This document shows positions 6,240-14,766 of a DNA stretch of 64,000 nt, one piece after another. Every line of letters starts with the position of its first letter. Position 1 is the first letter of the stretch. The stretch is taken from positions 868,001-932,000 of the forward strand of contig OZ243980.1 of assembly GCA_965214875.1 (NCBI GenBank), given 5' to 3'. The notes beneath the pieces are model-generated. The model did not search any database, had not been told where the DNA came from, and saw only the letters and a program-made list of their open reading frames with translations. This stretch comes from CBDAUN01 sp965214875. GTDB lineage: Bacteria; Pseudomonadota; Gammaproteobacteria; Arenicellales; JAJDZL01. Position numbers and translations under genes: made by a program.

Positions 6240-8786
6240 TTATCGTTTCCGTCCGCCGCGTTTCGACTGAGTTTTTTTGCTTTCAAGCAGGTCCTTGCAA
6301 GCTTGAAGATCAAAACTGCTCGGATCTGAGTCTTTTGGCAATGAGGCGTTGACTTTTCCATCTGTGACATACGGACCGTAGCGTCCATCCAATATTTTCA
6401 ATCCGTCGTCAAGCTCGCGGATGATGTTCTTTTGCTGGCGGCCGCCGCCAGATTTCTTGTTCTCGAGGATTTTTCTGCTTTGTTCTTCGTCCAGCGATTC
6501 AGGGTCGATGGTCTTGGGTATCGTCGCATTGATTTTCCCATCGGTAACGTATGGACCGTAGCGCCCGCGAAGCACCATGATTCCATCAAAATCATTGATG
6601 ACATTTAAATTTCGCTTGCCTGAAGAAGCATCCTCAATCAAACTGATGGCGGTTTCCGCGGTGACTGTGCGCGGGTCGTTTCCTTGAAGATCAACATTCA
6701 ATCTCGAACCATCTTCCTTGGTAACCACCAGGTAGGGGCCAAGCGGCCCTGTGCGGGCGACAGCCGTTACCCCATCCGGCATGCCCTCCAGCTCCCGCGA
6801 TACAGGTTTGTTTGCCACAATTTCCGATATGTCATCGAACGTGACCAGCCCGGGATCCATATCCGGTGGAAGTCGTCGGAATTCCGGCTTTGTCTCGTCT
6901 TCTCGCCTGCCGATTTGGATATACGCCCCATACTTTCCGTAACGAATCAGTACATCCCGCCCAGAGTCCGTATCGACACCCAGCTTACGTTCGTAGCGGG
7001 CGCCGCTTTCCAGGGTTTCCTGAACACTGCCGTTGAAGTCGCGCCAAAACGTTTCCAGCACATGACCGCCACGCAGTTCGCCGCCTGCGATATCGTCAAG
7101 TCGCTCTTCTAAGTGCGCGGTAAATTCGTAGTCGACATAGTTGTTGAAGTGTTCGACAAGATAGTCGCTCACGACGCAGCCGAGGTGAGTGGCGTAGAAA
7201 GCCCGTTTTTGTAGCACGACGTATTCGCGCTGTAGCAACTTAGTAATTATGGATGCATAGGTGGAAGGTCTGCCTATGCCGTTCTTCTCGAGTTCCTTGA
7301 CAAGCAATGCCTGGTTGTAGCGCGCCGGAGGTTTAGTAAAGTGCTGCTCGGATCTTATGGCTTCCACTTTGACCTGCTGTCCTTCTTCGAGGGGTGGTAT
7401 CGTGCGTTCTTCATCGTCATCGTGGCTGGCTCCGCCATCTTCGCCGGCATCAGATGCTCCCGCCGCATTCACCCCATAGACAACTTTGAAGCCTGGACTT
7501 TTGAGCGTTGACCCTGTTGCTGTAAATACGTGCGATTCGATGCCTAGATCGACTGAGGTCTTGTCGTATAGCGCGGGCAGCATTTGTGATGCGATGGTTC
7601 GCTTCCAGATCATCTCGTAGAGTCGGAACTGGTCTGTTGTTAGCTGAGATCGGATGCTCTGGGGAGTCAGAAAAGCATCTGTGGGTCGTATAGCTTCGTG
7701 GGCTTCTTGCGCATTGCGCGATTTGGTTTTGTAGCGTCGCGGCTTATCAGGCAGCGCATCATCTCCAAATTCTTTACTGACGAATGCGCGAATCTGCGTC
7801 AGCGCACTTTCTGCCATATGGAACGAATCGGTTCGTAGATAGGTGATTAAGCCTGTGTGTTCGCCATTGATGGCTACGCCTTCGTACAGCTGCTGTGCGG
7901 TAGACATGACTGTTTGCGCTTGCATGTTCAGCCTTCCGGAGGCTGCTTGCACAAGACCTGAGGTATTGAACGGTGCCGCCGGATTGCGCGAGACAGTTTT
8001 TTTGTCGATGCCTTGCACTACCAATTGGCGTTGATTGCTTGCGGCGCGGTCGAGTGCCTGCTCGATCTGGCTGACGATTTGATGCGCGCGCGAATCGTCG
8101 CCAATCTCTTTGTCCTTGAGCTTGTGGCCGTCGAAATGGGTAAGCGTGGCCATAAACGCGCTGCCTGCCATCAGGTCGGATTCGATTGACCAGTACTCTT
8201 GTGCGCGAAACGCTTCGATTTGCCTTTGCCGCTCGACGATCATGCGCAGGGCGGGGCTCTGAACTCTCCCGGCGGATCTGCTTTTGTTGGAAATCTTTTT
8301 CCATAGAACCGGCGACAGGTTGAACCCGACTAGATAATCGAGTGCCGCTCTTGCATGCTGGGCCTCCACGAGATCTTTGGAGATCTCTCTCGGATGATTC
8401 AAAGCATTTTGGACTGCGGATTTGGTTACTTCGCTAAATGCAACCCGATACACAGGCTTGCCCTGCAATGCCTTGCGCTTGATCAATTCCTCGTGAACAT
8501 GGGCGGATATCGCTTCGCCCTCGCGGTCAGGGTCTGTTGCAAGATAGAGCGCATCGGACCGCTTCATCGATTTGGCAATTGCATCGACGAACTTCTTTTT
8601 GGTCTGAATGACTTGATAGTTCATGCGGAAGCCGTTTTCGATGTCGACTTGACCTGGTTTGCTGGCGACATCGTAGATGTGCCCGCCGGTTGCCAGAATC
8701 GTATAGGTCGTGTCTGGGACACCTTTCAGGTAGCGCTCAAGCGTCTTGCTTTTCGATGGTGATTCGACGACTAGGAGGTTATGCAT
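6240..8786 (-). CDS. topA: DNA topoisomerase I
   Basis: Type IA topoisomerase that relaxes negative supercoils by single-strand breakage. The 848-residue protein has the TOPRIM start (NLLVVESPSKSKTLERYLKG) with the DPDREGEAIS acidic motif, the active-site tyrosine region (GLITYLRTDSFHMAE), and several C-terminal repeats such as RYGPYVTDGKINATIPK. It lacks the Cys4 zinc fingers of the E. coli enzyme. I chose ATG 8786; the ATG at 8861 would add 25 unrelated residues. In many Betaproteobacteria dprA and a DUF494 gene stand beside topA near def; here that place is filled with mobile-element debris. Confidence 0.96.
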   Translation of the reverse strand: MHNLLVVESPSKSKTLERYLKGVPDTTYTILATGGHIYDVASKPGQVDIENGFRMNYQVIQTKKKFVDAIAKSMKRSDALYLATDPDREGEAISAHVHEELIKRKALQGKPVYRVAFSEVTKSAVQNALNHPREISKDLVEAQHARAALDYLVGFNLSPVLWKKISNKSRSAGRVQSPALRMIVERQRQIEAFRAQEYWSIESDLMAGSAFMATLTHFDGHKLKDKEIGDDSRAHQIVSQIEQALDRAASNQRQLVVQGIDKKTVSRNPAAPFNTSGLVQAASGRLNMQAQTVMSTAQQLYEGVAINGEHTGLITYLRTDSFHMAESALTQIRAFVSKEFGDDALPDKPRRYKTKSRNAQEAHEAIRPTDAFLTPQSIRSQLTTDQFRLYEMIWKRTIASQMLPALYDKTSVDLGIESHVFTATGSTLKSPGFKVVYGVNAAGASDAGEDGGASHDDDEERTIPPLEEGQQVKVEAIRSEQHFTKPPARYNQALLVKELEKNGIGRPSTYASIITKLLQREYVVLQKRAFYATHLGCVVSDYLVEHFNNYVDYEFTAHLEERLDDIAGGELRGGHVLETFWRDFNGSVQETLESGARYERKLGVDTDSGRDVLIRYGKYGAYIQIGRREDETKPEFRRLPPDMDPGLVTFDDISEIVANKPVSRELEGMPDGVTAVARTGPLGPYLVVTKEDGSRLNVDLQGNDPRTVTAETAISLIEDASSGKRNLNVINDFDGIMVLRGRYGPYVTDGKINATIPKTIDPESLDEEQSRKILENKKSGGGRQQKNIIRELDDGLKILDGRYGPYVTDGKVNASLPKDSDPSSFDLQACKDLLESKKTQSKRGGRKR

Positions 8787-8938
8787 GGCGATTTGGTGTT
8801 CGTGGAAAATTGTGATTATGCAAGAAATATCGATTAGTGCAAGTTTATCGGTATCGTGCATTCATGTTACAGCAGTCACTGCATTTTATGGATAGAAGTT
8901 TGCTCATGTATTGGCATGCTTTAGATGATGGTTTCGCG

Positions 8939-9106
8939 CTAGACAGAGATCCTCGAGTATAAATTTGCCATATCAAGCGCAAGCTTCATGTTCGATGGAT
9001 AATTCTGATTCCAGCCAGTCGGGAGCTGATCATAGAGGCATGCTCGCAGGATTTTTGCGACTTCAATGCAATTGGAGATAGCCGTTGCTTCGGTCTTGAT
9101 TCTATC
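8939..9106 (-). pseudogene. C-terminal gene fragment cut by IS481
   Basis: An open frame on the minus strand gives a protein-like C-terminus (TEATAISNCIEVAKILRACL and KLALDMANLYSRISV) ending at 8939. Upstream it runs into the left terminus of an IS481 copy at 9103, so only about 55 native residues remain. I do not recognise the family. It lies where dprA or a neighbour would be expected but does not resemble DprA or DUF494. Confidence 0.4.
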
Positions 9107-9651
9107 CGGGTTCAGATACGTGCGGCCGCGCGAAAATTTTTGAGGCAGCATGGCGCCTGACAAAAATCCATTAGCCGAAAGGCGGGAGAATGCGTCATGC
9201 AAACCGAATGTCCGCACCGCAGATTCTGTCGCCTCGATACGGTCCGCGACGAACTTTCGCCGCAAGCCGCCGAGCGCTTCGACCGGCTCGCGCTGTTCGA
9301 CCAGCTTCGCCTTCAGGGCGCTTCGCAAGCGACCGCGCCCTGGGCGACCGATGCCGCCGCCTGCGCCTCGATGCTGCTCGGCCGCCTGCCGGCATCGCGC
9401 TGTTCGCGCTGCCGCCCGAAAGCCCCGATTGCAACGGCTGCGTCGAGTGTCCAACGCCGCCGGCCGCTGCGAGTTCCGCCAGTCCTGCGTCGGCGCCCTG
9501 AACGGCGAGCTAGCCCGGTTCGAGCACCTCTGCAACGCCTATCGGCCGCATCAGGCGCTCGGACAAGCGGCGCCCATGCAGGCGTATAATCAGAACTTCG
9601 ACCAAAGCGCGCTGGCCGCCTGAAAAGTCCCGCATATATTGAACCCGTGCA
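9103..9651 (+). mobile_element. IS481-family element, internally deleted (copy A)
   Basis: Left end TATCCGGGTTCAGATACGTG, then the transposase start MQTECPHRRFCRLD at about 9197, a broken middle with several frameshifts, and the C-terminus HLCNAYRPHQALGQ ... FDQSALAA ending at 9623. The right end is TTGAACCCGTGCA at 9651. The length of about 550 bp against about 1 kb for the copy at 62.3 kb shows a large internal deletion including the catalytic D and E segments. It cannot encode an active transposase. G+C content is visibly higher than in the neighbouring core genes. Confidence 0.82.
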
Positions 9652-9686
9652 GCAACTTGAAAATTTCGACAGCGATAGGATAAGAT

Positions 9687-9995
9687 ATGAACATGGCGGA
9701 AAATGATGATCAAAATCTGATCAAGCAGTTTTCGGAATTGGAAAAGCGGCACGCCGTGCTGGAGGAACGCATGAAAACGAATTACGCTGAAACAGAATCG
9801 GCGCTGGACCGGCTACGGGCCGACATAGCCAACTGGAAAACCGACATGGCCGACTGGAAAACCGACATGGCCAAGCGCGACAAGGACAATCTTCGCTGGA
9901 CGGTCGGCTTCGGGGTCGCCCAGATCGCGATCACGATAGCCGTCCTGGCCGCGGGCTTTGCGTTTCTTGCACTGGCCGGAATGCCCACAAAGTAA
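9687..9995 (+). CDS. Small coiled-coil protein with C-terminal membrane anchor (two extra heptads)
   Basis: Predicted 102-residue protein. A coiled coil (FSELEKRHAVLEERMKTNYA onward) leads into two tandem seven-residue units (IANWKTD and MADWKTD), then a short basic segment and a membrane helix (VAQIAITIAVLAAGFAFLAL). AGGA lies six bases before ATG 9687. It starts 36 bases after an IS481 right end. The paralogue at 10586 is nearly identical but lacks both heptads. The heptad copy number therefore varies, which would change the length of the coiled coil without altering the anchor. No enzymatic motif; function unknown. Confidence 0.72.
   Translation: MNMAENDDQNLIKQFSELEKRHAVLEERMKTNYAETESALDRLRADIANWKTDMADWKTDMAKRDKDNLRWTVGFGVAQIAITIAVLAAGFAFLALAGMPTK
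9822..9863 (+). repeat. Two 21-bp repeats coding coiled-coil heptads
   Basis: Units 9822-9842 and 9843-9863 differ at two bases and each encodes one heptad D-(I/M)-A-(N/D)-W-K-T. Both are absent from the paralogue at 10586. Confidence 0.9.
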
Positions 9996-10075
9996 GCTTA
10001 AGATTCCTTCAATCATTCCTAAACATACGAGACACGAGTCATGACGCACAAAAAATCTCTCCCCCCTTTTCGCTA

Positions 10076-10550
10076 AATCGCAGACCGCCGAGCTCTTCGC
10101 AAGCGACCGTCCCAAGGCGGCCGGCTGCTCCAGGGCGGCACCCTGCCGCTGGAAGCGGTGCCTGCCTGCGCGCCCCGCAACCTGCGCCTCGACCACCTGA
10201 TCCGCCAGGCGCCGTTCGGCATCGGGCCGCTGCGGGTCGACGGCGGCAGCCGAGTCCGTGGCTGAGTTCGAGATCGCCTGCCAGTGGCGCGGCATCGAAC
10301 TGTTCGTGCTGCCGCCCGAAAGCCCCGATTGCAGTGGCTGCGCCGAGCGCGCCACCGGCCGTTGCGAGTTGCGCCAGCGAGCTGAGCGTCGGCACCCTGA
10401 ATGTTGAGCTGGCCGAATTCAAGCGCTTCTACAACGCCTATCGCCCGCATCAGGCGCTCGGACAACGCACGCCCATGCAGGCGTATAATCGGAACTTCGA
10501 CCAAAGCGCGCTTGCCGCCTGAACAGTCCCGCATGTAGTGAACCCGTACA
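10076..10550 (+). mobile_element. IS481-family remnant (copy B)
   Basis: Scrambled transposase pieces are readable: a segment like CRWKRCL, then LDHLIRQAPFGI with VDGGS, the CAERAT equivalent of the catalytic glutamate region, and the intact tail FYNAYRPHQALGQRTPMQAY ending at 10522. The right end TGAACCCGTACA finishes at 10550. Several frameshifts and deletions are present. The left terminus is missing; the element begins directly after the C/T-rich end of duplication unit 1. Confidence 0.78.
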
Positions 10551-10935
10551 GCAACTTGAAAATTTCGACAGCGATAGGATAAGATATGAACATGGCGGAA
10601 AATGATGATCAAAATCTGATCAAGCAGTTTTCGGAATTGGAAAAGCGGCACGCCGTGCTGGAGGAACGCATGAAAACAAATTACGCTGAAACAGAATCGG
10701 CGCTGGACCGGCTGCGGGCCGACATGGCCAAGCGCGACAAGGACAATCTTCGCTGGACGGTCGGCTTCGGGGTCGCCCAGATCGCGATCACGATAGCCGT
10801 CCTGGCCGCGGGCTTTGCGTTTCTTGCACTGGCCGGAATGCCCACAAAGTAAGCTTAAGATTCCTTCAATCATTCCTAAACATACGAGATACGAGTCATG
10901 ACGCGTAAAAAATCCCCCCCTTTTTTTTCGCTAAA
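10433..10935. repeat. Segmental duplication unit 2
   Basis: Second copy of 9532-10074. Its right end has C7 followed by T8, where unit 1 has C6 and T4, and it is followed at once by the MITE at 10936. Confidence 0.85.
10586..10852 (+). CDS. Small coiled-coil protein with C-terminal membrane anchor
   Basis: Paralogue (88 residues) of the protein at 9687, almost identical except that the 42-bp, two-heptad repeat is missing, so RLRAD passes straight into MAKRDKDNLRW. It keeps the same membrane helix and the same AGGA ribosome site. It starts 36 bases after an IS481 right end. Retention of an intact frame in both copies, amid decayed transposase sequence, suggests it is expressed or recently duplicated. 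Function unknown. Confidence 0.72.
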   Translation: MNMAENDDQNLIKQFSELEKRHAVLEERMKTNYAETESALDRLRADMAKRDKDNLRWTVGFGVAQIAITIAVLAAGFAFLALAGMPTK

Positions 10936-11172
10936 TTAGTTAGCGTCTGCCAGAAAACTCTGATTTTGCATTAAAGTTGTTGTTTTAATTAATTTTTCTT
11001 AGATGAGAAACCGAAGATTTTCGAAAATCGGTCCGGCGACCGCAAGATGCGGTCGAAATCGATTCGAATGGGCTAAATACGGCTAAATCTTCGAAAGACA
11101 TATCTCATTAAAACTTCAATAGAAACAATATTTTTAATGCAAAATCAGAGTTTTCTGGCAAACACTAACTAA
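10936..11172. mobile_element. MITE-like element with 40-bp terminal inverted repeats
   Basis: The 40 bases from 10936 (TTAGTTAG ... GCATTAAA) and the 40 ending at 11172 are inverted repeats with two mismatches, enclosing 157 bases without an open frame. Total 237 bp. The core of the repeat is GCCAGAAAACTCTGATTTTG. I could not identify a target duplication. No transposase with matching ends is in the window. Confidence 0.85.
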
Positions 11173-11310
11173 CAGGCCAACGGCCCTATCGTTGCTGGAT
11201 CAAGGCTAGTCGAATAGTCGGCGAAGTTCGCCCAAGCGCGATTCGATGTTTTGCTGATGAGCAATCTCACCGAAGATTTCCTCTGATTGACGCCAACTAC
11301 TCCTGTCTTT

Positions 11311-11844
11311 ATGGCCATACTCGACATTTTGATATACCCGGACCCTCGGCTACGAAAGGTTGCCGAACCCGTAGCGGTTGTGGACGATCAGATTCGCCAA
11401 CACGTCGATGACATGATCGAAACCATGTACGCCGCGCCTGGTATCGGCTTGGCATCGATTCAAGTCGGCATTCCACATAGTATCGTGGTTATTGACCTAT
11501 CCCGCGAGCAGAACGACATCAATGTGCTTATCAACCCCGAAATCATCGACCGGCGGGGAGAGCATGTCATGGAGGAGGGCTGTCTGTCATTTCCCGACTA
11601 CTTCGAGCAGGTTAAGCGTAGCGAATGGATAAAATTTCGTGCTCTCGACCGCAATGGCGTTGAATATGAAAAAGAGGCGACCGATCTTTTTGCTACCTGT
11701 GTTCAGCATGAACTTGACCACCTAAACGGCAAACTGTTCGCCGACTATCTATCCCGGCTGCGCCAGCAGCGCCTTAAGCGCCATTTTGAAAAGCGCGCCA
11801 GAACGCAAAAGCGCGAGCGAAACCGGTCCGCAGTAGCGATTTAG
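11311..11844 (+). CDS. def: Peptide deformylase
   Basis: Metalloenzyme removing the N-formyl group from new proteins. All three family motifs are present in the 177-residue product: GIGLASIQVG (usual GxGLAAxQ), EEGCLSFP with the metal-ligand cysteine, and QHELDHLNG with the two histidines and catalytic glutamate. I start at ATG 11311 (MAILDILIYPDPRLRKVAEP), the usual family start; 11287 would add eight residues. It leads the def-fmt-rsmB run; fmt begins 50 bases on. The 5' flank consists of a MITE and unassigned sequence, so the promoter region has been remodelled. Confidence 0.96.
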   Translation: MAILDILIYPDPRLRKVAEPVAVVDDQIRQHVDDMIETMYAAPGIGLASIQVGIPHSIVVIDLSREQNDINVLINPEIIDRRGEHVMEEGCLSFPDYFEQVKRSEWIKFRALDRNGVEYEKEATDLFATCVQHELDHLNGKLFADYLSRLRQQRLKRHFEKRARTQKRERNRSAVAI

Positions 11845-11894
11845 CCGCATCTTCTCAGGATTCGCGCTCGCGCCTTAGCAAATTCGACATAATC

Positions 11895-12851
11895 ATGCCA
11901 ATTCCTTTGCTGTTTGCCGGAACGCCGGATTTCGCCGTGCCGTCTCTGCGTACACTTGCAGCATGCGATCAAGTCCAGATTAAGGCGGTGCTGACACAGC
12001 CCGATCGCAAGCAGGGCCGCGGCCGCAAAAAGGCCGAACCGCCGGTGAAGCGATGTGCCCATGAGCTCGGCTTATATGTGATGCAATACGAACGGATTAC
12101 ATCTGAGTGCCTTGACGAGATCGAATGCCTGAATCCCAAGCTCATTGTCGTCGCAGCCTACGGACTGCTGCTTCCACGCCGCATGCTTGAATTGCCGTCG
12201 CTCGGGTGCGTCAACATTCACGCGTCGCTTTTGCCTCGCTGGCGGGGTGCTGCGCCGGTGGCCCGGGCGATTGAAGCCGGCGACGCTGCAACCGGCATCT
12301 CCATCATGCAAATGAACGAAGGGCTCGATGAGGGCGATGTGATCGATACGGTGAGCGAGCCCATCGATGACCGTGATACGACCGAGTCGCTTCAACAGCG
12401 TTTGAGCGAGCTCGGCGCAAACGCGCTATCGAAGCGCCTGCCCGCCATCATCGCGGGTGAGATGGCCGCGACCGCACAAGATGAAGCGCATGCCAGCTAT
12501 GCGCATCGGCTGAATATGTCCGAAGCGCTAATCGACTGGAGCCTCAGCGCAGTGAAAATCGAGCGCAAGATCCGCGCCTTTGTGCCATGGCCAAAGGCAA
12601 GATCGTGGCTCGGCGAAACTCAGCTGATGTTCTATTCCGCAGAATGCTCAGGCAATGGCGTATCGCATGCGCCGCCGGGAACCGTCGTTCGCGCCAGCCG
12701 CAAGGAGCTTGTGGTCGCAACCGGATCCGGTTGCATCAGCATCAAAGAGATACAAAGGCAAGGCAAAAGCCGAATGCCGATCGCAAGCTTCCTTGCCGGC
12801 GCGCAAATCGCCGCGGGGACACAGCTGAGTGGCCCCCCGCCAGCTCATTGA
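11895..12851 (+). CDS. fmt: Methionyl-tRNA formyltransferase
   Basis: Transfers a formyl group from 10-formyl-tetrahydrofolate to initiator Met-tRNA. The 318-residue product starts with the expected LLFAGTPDFAVPSL and contains the substrate motif NIHASLLPRWRGAAPV, with the C-terminal OB-like region after residue 205. It pairs functionally with Def, encoded just upstream. The stop at 12851 lies nine bases before the rsmB start, so the genes are probably in one transcript. Nothing unusual is seen. Confidence 0.97.
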   Translation: MPIPLLFAGTPDFAVPSLRTLAACDQVQIKAVLTQPDRKQGRGRKKAEPPVKRCAHELGLYVMQYERITSECLDEIECLNPKLIVVAAYGLLLPRRMLELPSLGCVNIHASLLPRWRGAAPVARAIEAGDAATGISIMQMNEGLDEGDVIDTVSEPIDDRDTTESLQQRLSELGANALSKRLPAIIAGEMAATAQDEAHASYAHRLNMSEALIDWSLSAVKIERKIRAFVPWPKARSWLGETQLMFYSAECSGNGVSHAPPGTVVRASRKELVVATGSGCISIKEIQRQGKSRMPIASFLAGAQIAAGTQLSGPPPAH

Positions 12852-12859
12852 TCAAGCCG

Positions 12860-14203
12860 ATGGAAGACAATCGGACAGATCAGGCCGCCATATCGCGCGC
12901 CTGCGCCGCCCAAGCGATTGCCCAAATCGTATTTGACGGAGTCGCAATGGACCGGGCGCTTGAGCGCAATCACAAAGATATTTTCGAGAAAAACAAGAGC
13001 TTTTTTGCTGAACTGGTCAATGGTGTCGTCAGATGGTACTGGCGACTTGCACACCATGCCGAGCAACTGCTACACAAGCCATTTAGGCGAAAAGACCGCG
13101 ACTTGCACTGTCTTTTGCTGGTCGGGCTTTACCAGCTCGAATTCATGCGGGTGCCCGATTATGCCGGAGTGTCATCGACAGTCGATGCGACTGCCGTAAT
13201 CCGAAAATTCTGGGCCGCGGCAGTTATCAACGCATCCTTGCGCCGATTCGCCGCGAATCGGTTAGAATACTCTGCCGATGCCTTGCCGAATTGTTCGCGC
13301 TACTCCCACCCGCAGTGGATGATCGAGCTGATTCGCGATGAATGGCCTGATGATTGGAATGCGATTCTGCAAGCCAACAATGCTAGGCCCCAAACCGTGT
13401 TGCGTATCAATGAAAACGTCTGCAACGCAAGCGAGTATGTGAATATGCTCAAAGATTCCGGCATTGCCGCGTCAACCGACCCGGTTTCACCTTGGGGTGT
13501 GCGGCTGCGACAACCGGCAGACGTGACCAAGTTGCCCGGATTTTCAGCTGGCTGGGTGTCGGTGCAAGATTCTGCGGCGCAAATAGCCGTTCCATTGATG
13601 CAGGTCGAAGATGGTCAGCGGGTTTTGGATGCCTGTGCAGCGCCAGGCGGCAAGACTGTGCAGATTCTCGAACAGCACCCACAGGTCGGCGAAGTGGTGG
13701 CCGTGGAACTGGATCAGGATCGATGCGGGCGAGTGGCGGAAAACCTTCAACGAACAAAGCGAAGTGCCACTGTGCACTGCGCAGATGCGACTAAGCCGAA
13801 TACGTGGTGGAATGGCGAGCCATTTGATCGAATCTTGATTGATGCACCGTGTTCTGGGCTTGGTGTCGTCAGGCGCCACCCGGACATCAAGCACCACAAG
13901 CGTCTTGAGGATATCGACGCTCTAGCTACACGCCAGGGCAAGGTCCTCGAAGCGCTATGGCCGCTGCTTCGACCCGGCGGCAAGCTGGTCTATGTGACAT
14001 GCTCGCTCGTGTCCGCAGAGAATGAAGCGGTGATGGAACGGTTTTTCAGCAAAGTCAGTGACGGCATGGTCGAACCAATACCTGAGATATGCGGTCAATC
14101 GCGAGGAGCAGGCAGGCAGAGGATTCCAGGAAGACACGATAGCGACGGTTTTTTCTATGCTAGATTGCGCCGTGAAAAAAATCCAAACAGGATCTTGCGA
14201 TGA
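12860..14203 (+). CDS. rsmB: 16S rRNA (cytosine-967-C5)-methyltransferase
   Basis: Methylates C967 of 16S rRNA using S-adenosylmethionine. The 447-residue protein has an N-terminal NusB-like helical RNA-binding region (about 1-150) and a C-terminal Rossmann methyltransferase with VLDACAAPGGKT (cofactor site), DAPCSGLGVVRRHPDIK and YVTCSL, whose two cysteines are the known general catalyst and release residue. I start at ATG 12860 (MEDNRTDQAAISRACAAQ); the open frame extends upstream inside fmt but without family similarity. The stop overlaps the next start as ATGA. Confidence 0.95.
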   Translation: MEDNRTDQAAISRACAAQAIAQIVFDGVAMDRALERNHKDIFEKNKSFFAELVNGVVRWYWRLAHHAEQLLHKPFRRKDRDLHCLLLVGLYQLEFMRVPDYAGVSSTVDATAVIRKFWAAAVINASLRRFAANRLEYSADALPNCSRYSHPQWMIELIRDEWPDDWNAILQANNARPQTVLRINENVCNASEYVNMLKDSGIAASTDPVSPWGVRLRQPADVTKLPGFSAGWVSVQDSAAQIAVPLMQVEDGQRVLDACAAPGGKTVQILEQHPQVGEVVAVELDQDRCGRVAENLQRTKRSATVHCADATKPNTWWNGEPFDRILIDAPCSGLGVVRRHPDIKHHKRLEDIDALATRQGKVLEALWPLLRPGGKLVYVTCSLVSAENEAVMERFFSKVSDGMVEPIPEICGQSRGAGRQRIPGRHDSDGFFYARLRREKNPNRILR

Positions 14204-14766
14204 TCCTTGCAAGACAGCGCTCATGCGCCGCGCCAGCACTGTGCTTGCTGTTGCTGATCGCGCTTCCGACCCGAGTCTATGGGTTCACGATCAATGAAGT
14301 GCAGGCCGAGATTCGCGGTGAATTGCTCATTGTTACAGCCAATATCAGCCATGAGTTTACCGGCGTGGTCGTCAAGGCGCTTGAGTCAGGGATACCAATG
14401 ACCCTCAAATCTGAAATCATCGTCTACTCTAAACGTGCCGCCCTCTGGGATAAGCGCATCGCTTTGCGTCGGCTCGTTGAAGTGATCAGCTTTCGGACGT
14501 TTCCAGTGACCTACGTGGTCGAATCGCACGACACCGCAATATCCGGCGCATACGACCGATATCGTGATGCGATAGCGGCACTTGGCGGCACTCGGCAGTA
14601 TGAACTGCAGTTGCCACCCGATAACAGACAAAGTGACCGGCCGACCCATGCGAAAATGCGCATTGGACTGGACCGCACCAAGCTCCCAGGTACGCTTCAG
14701 ATGCAGGGCTACCTCAATTCGGCATGGCGACTTAGAAGCAAATGGATCGAATTTCAAGTCCAATGA
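14200..14766 (+). CDS. DUF4390 secreted or periplasmic protein
   Basis: Predicted exported protein, 188 residues, with a signal sequence (basic start, then ALCLLLLIALPTRVYG) and a beta-rich mature part beginning FTINEVQAEIRGELLIVTAN. DUF4390 proteins sit in this exact place between rsmB and the ntrY-like kinase in Betaproteobacteria; their function is not established, though the conserved linkage suggests a role with the sensor kinase. It overlaps rsmB and the kinase gene by four bases at each end (ATGA), indicating translational coupling across the operon. Confidence 0.9.
   Translation: MILARQRSCAAPALCLLLLIALPTRVYGFTINEVQAEIRGELLIVTANISHEFTGVVVKALESGIPMTLKSEIIVYSKRAALWDKRIALRRLVEVISFRTFPVTYVVESHDTAISGAYDRYRDAIAALGGTRQYELQLPPDNRQSDRPTHAKMRIGLDRTKLPGTLQMQGYLNSAWRLRSKWIEFQVQ

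Larger units (their letters stand above)
9532..10074. repeat. Segmental duplication unit 1 (IS481 tail plus coiled-coil gene)
   Basis: The IS481 tail, the spacer, the coiled-coil gene and about 80 bases beyond it recur at 10433-10935 with few differences (42-bp deletion in the heptad region, differing C and T runs at the end). The shared part ends with CGCTAAA in both. Confidence 0.85.

Noticed and set aside
9195..9535. Several open frames on both strands around the IS481 copy A
   Set aside because: Shadows of high G+C transposase sequence; only the tail and start match the family.
11206..11310. Minus-strand frame reading QSEEIFGEIAHQQNIESRLG up to a stop at 11206
   Set aside because: Protein-like, but extending it upstream places it entirely antisense to def; too short to support as a gene or relic.
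12587..12859. N-terminal extension of the rsmB frame
   Set aside because: Overlaps fmt in another frame and has no family similarity; the RsmB-like sequence begins at 12860.
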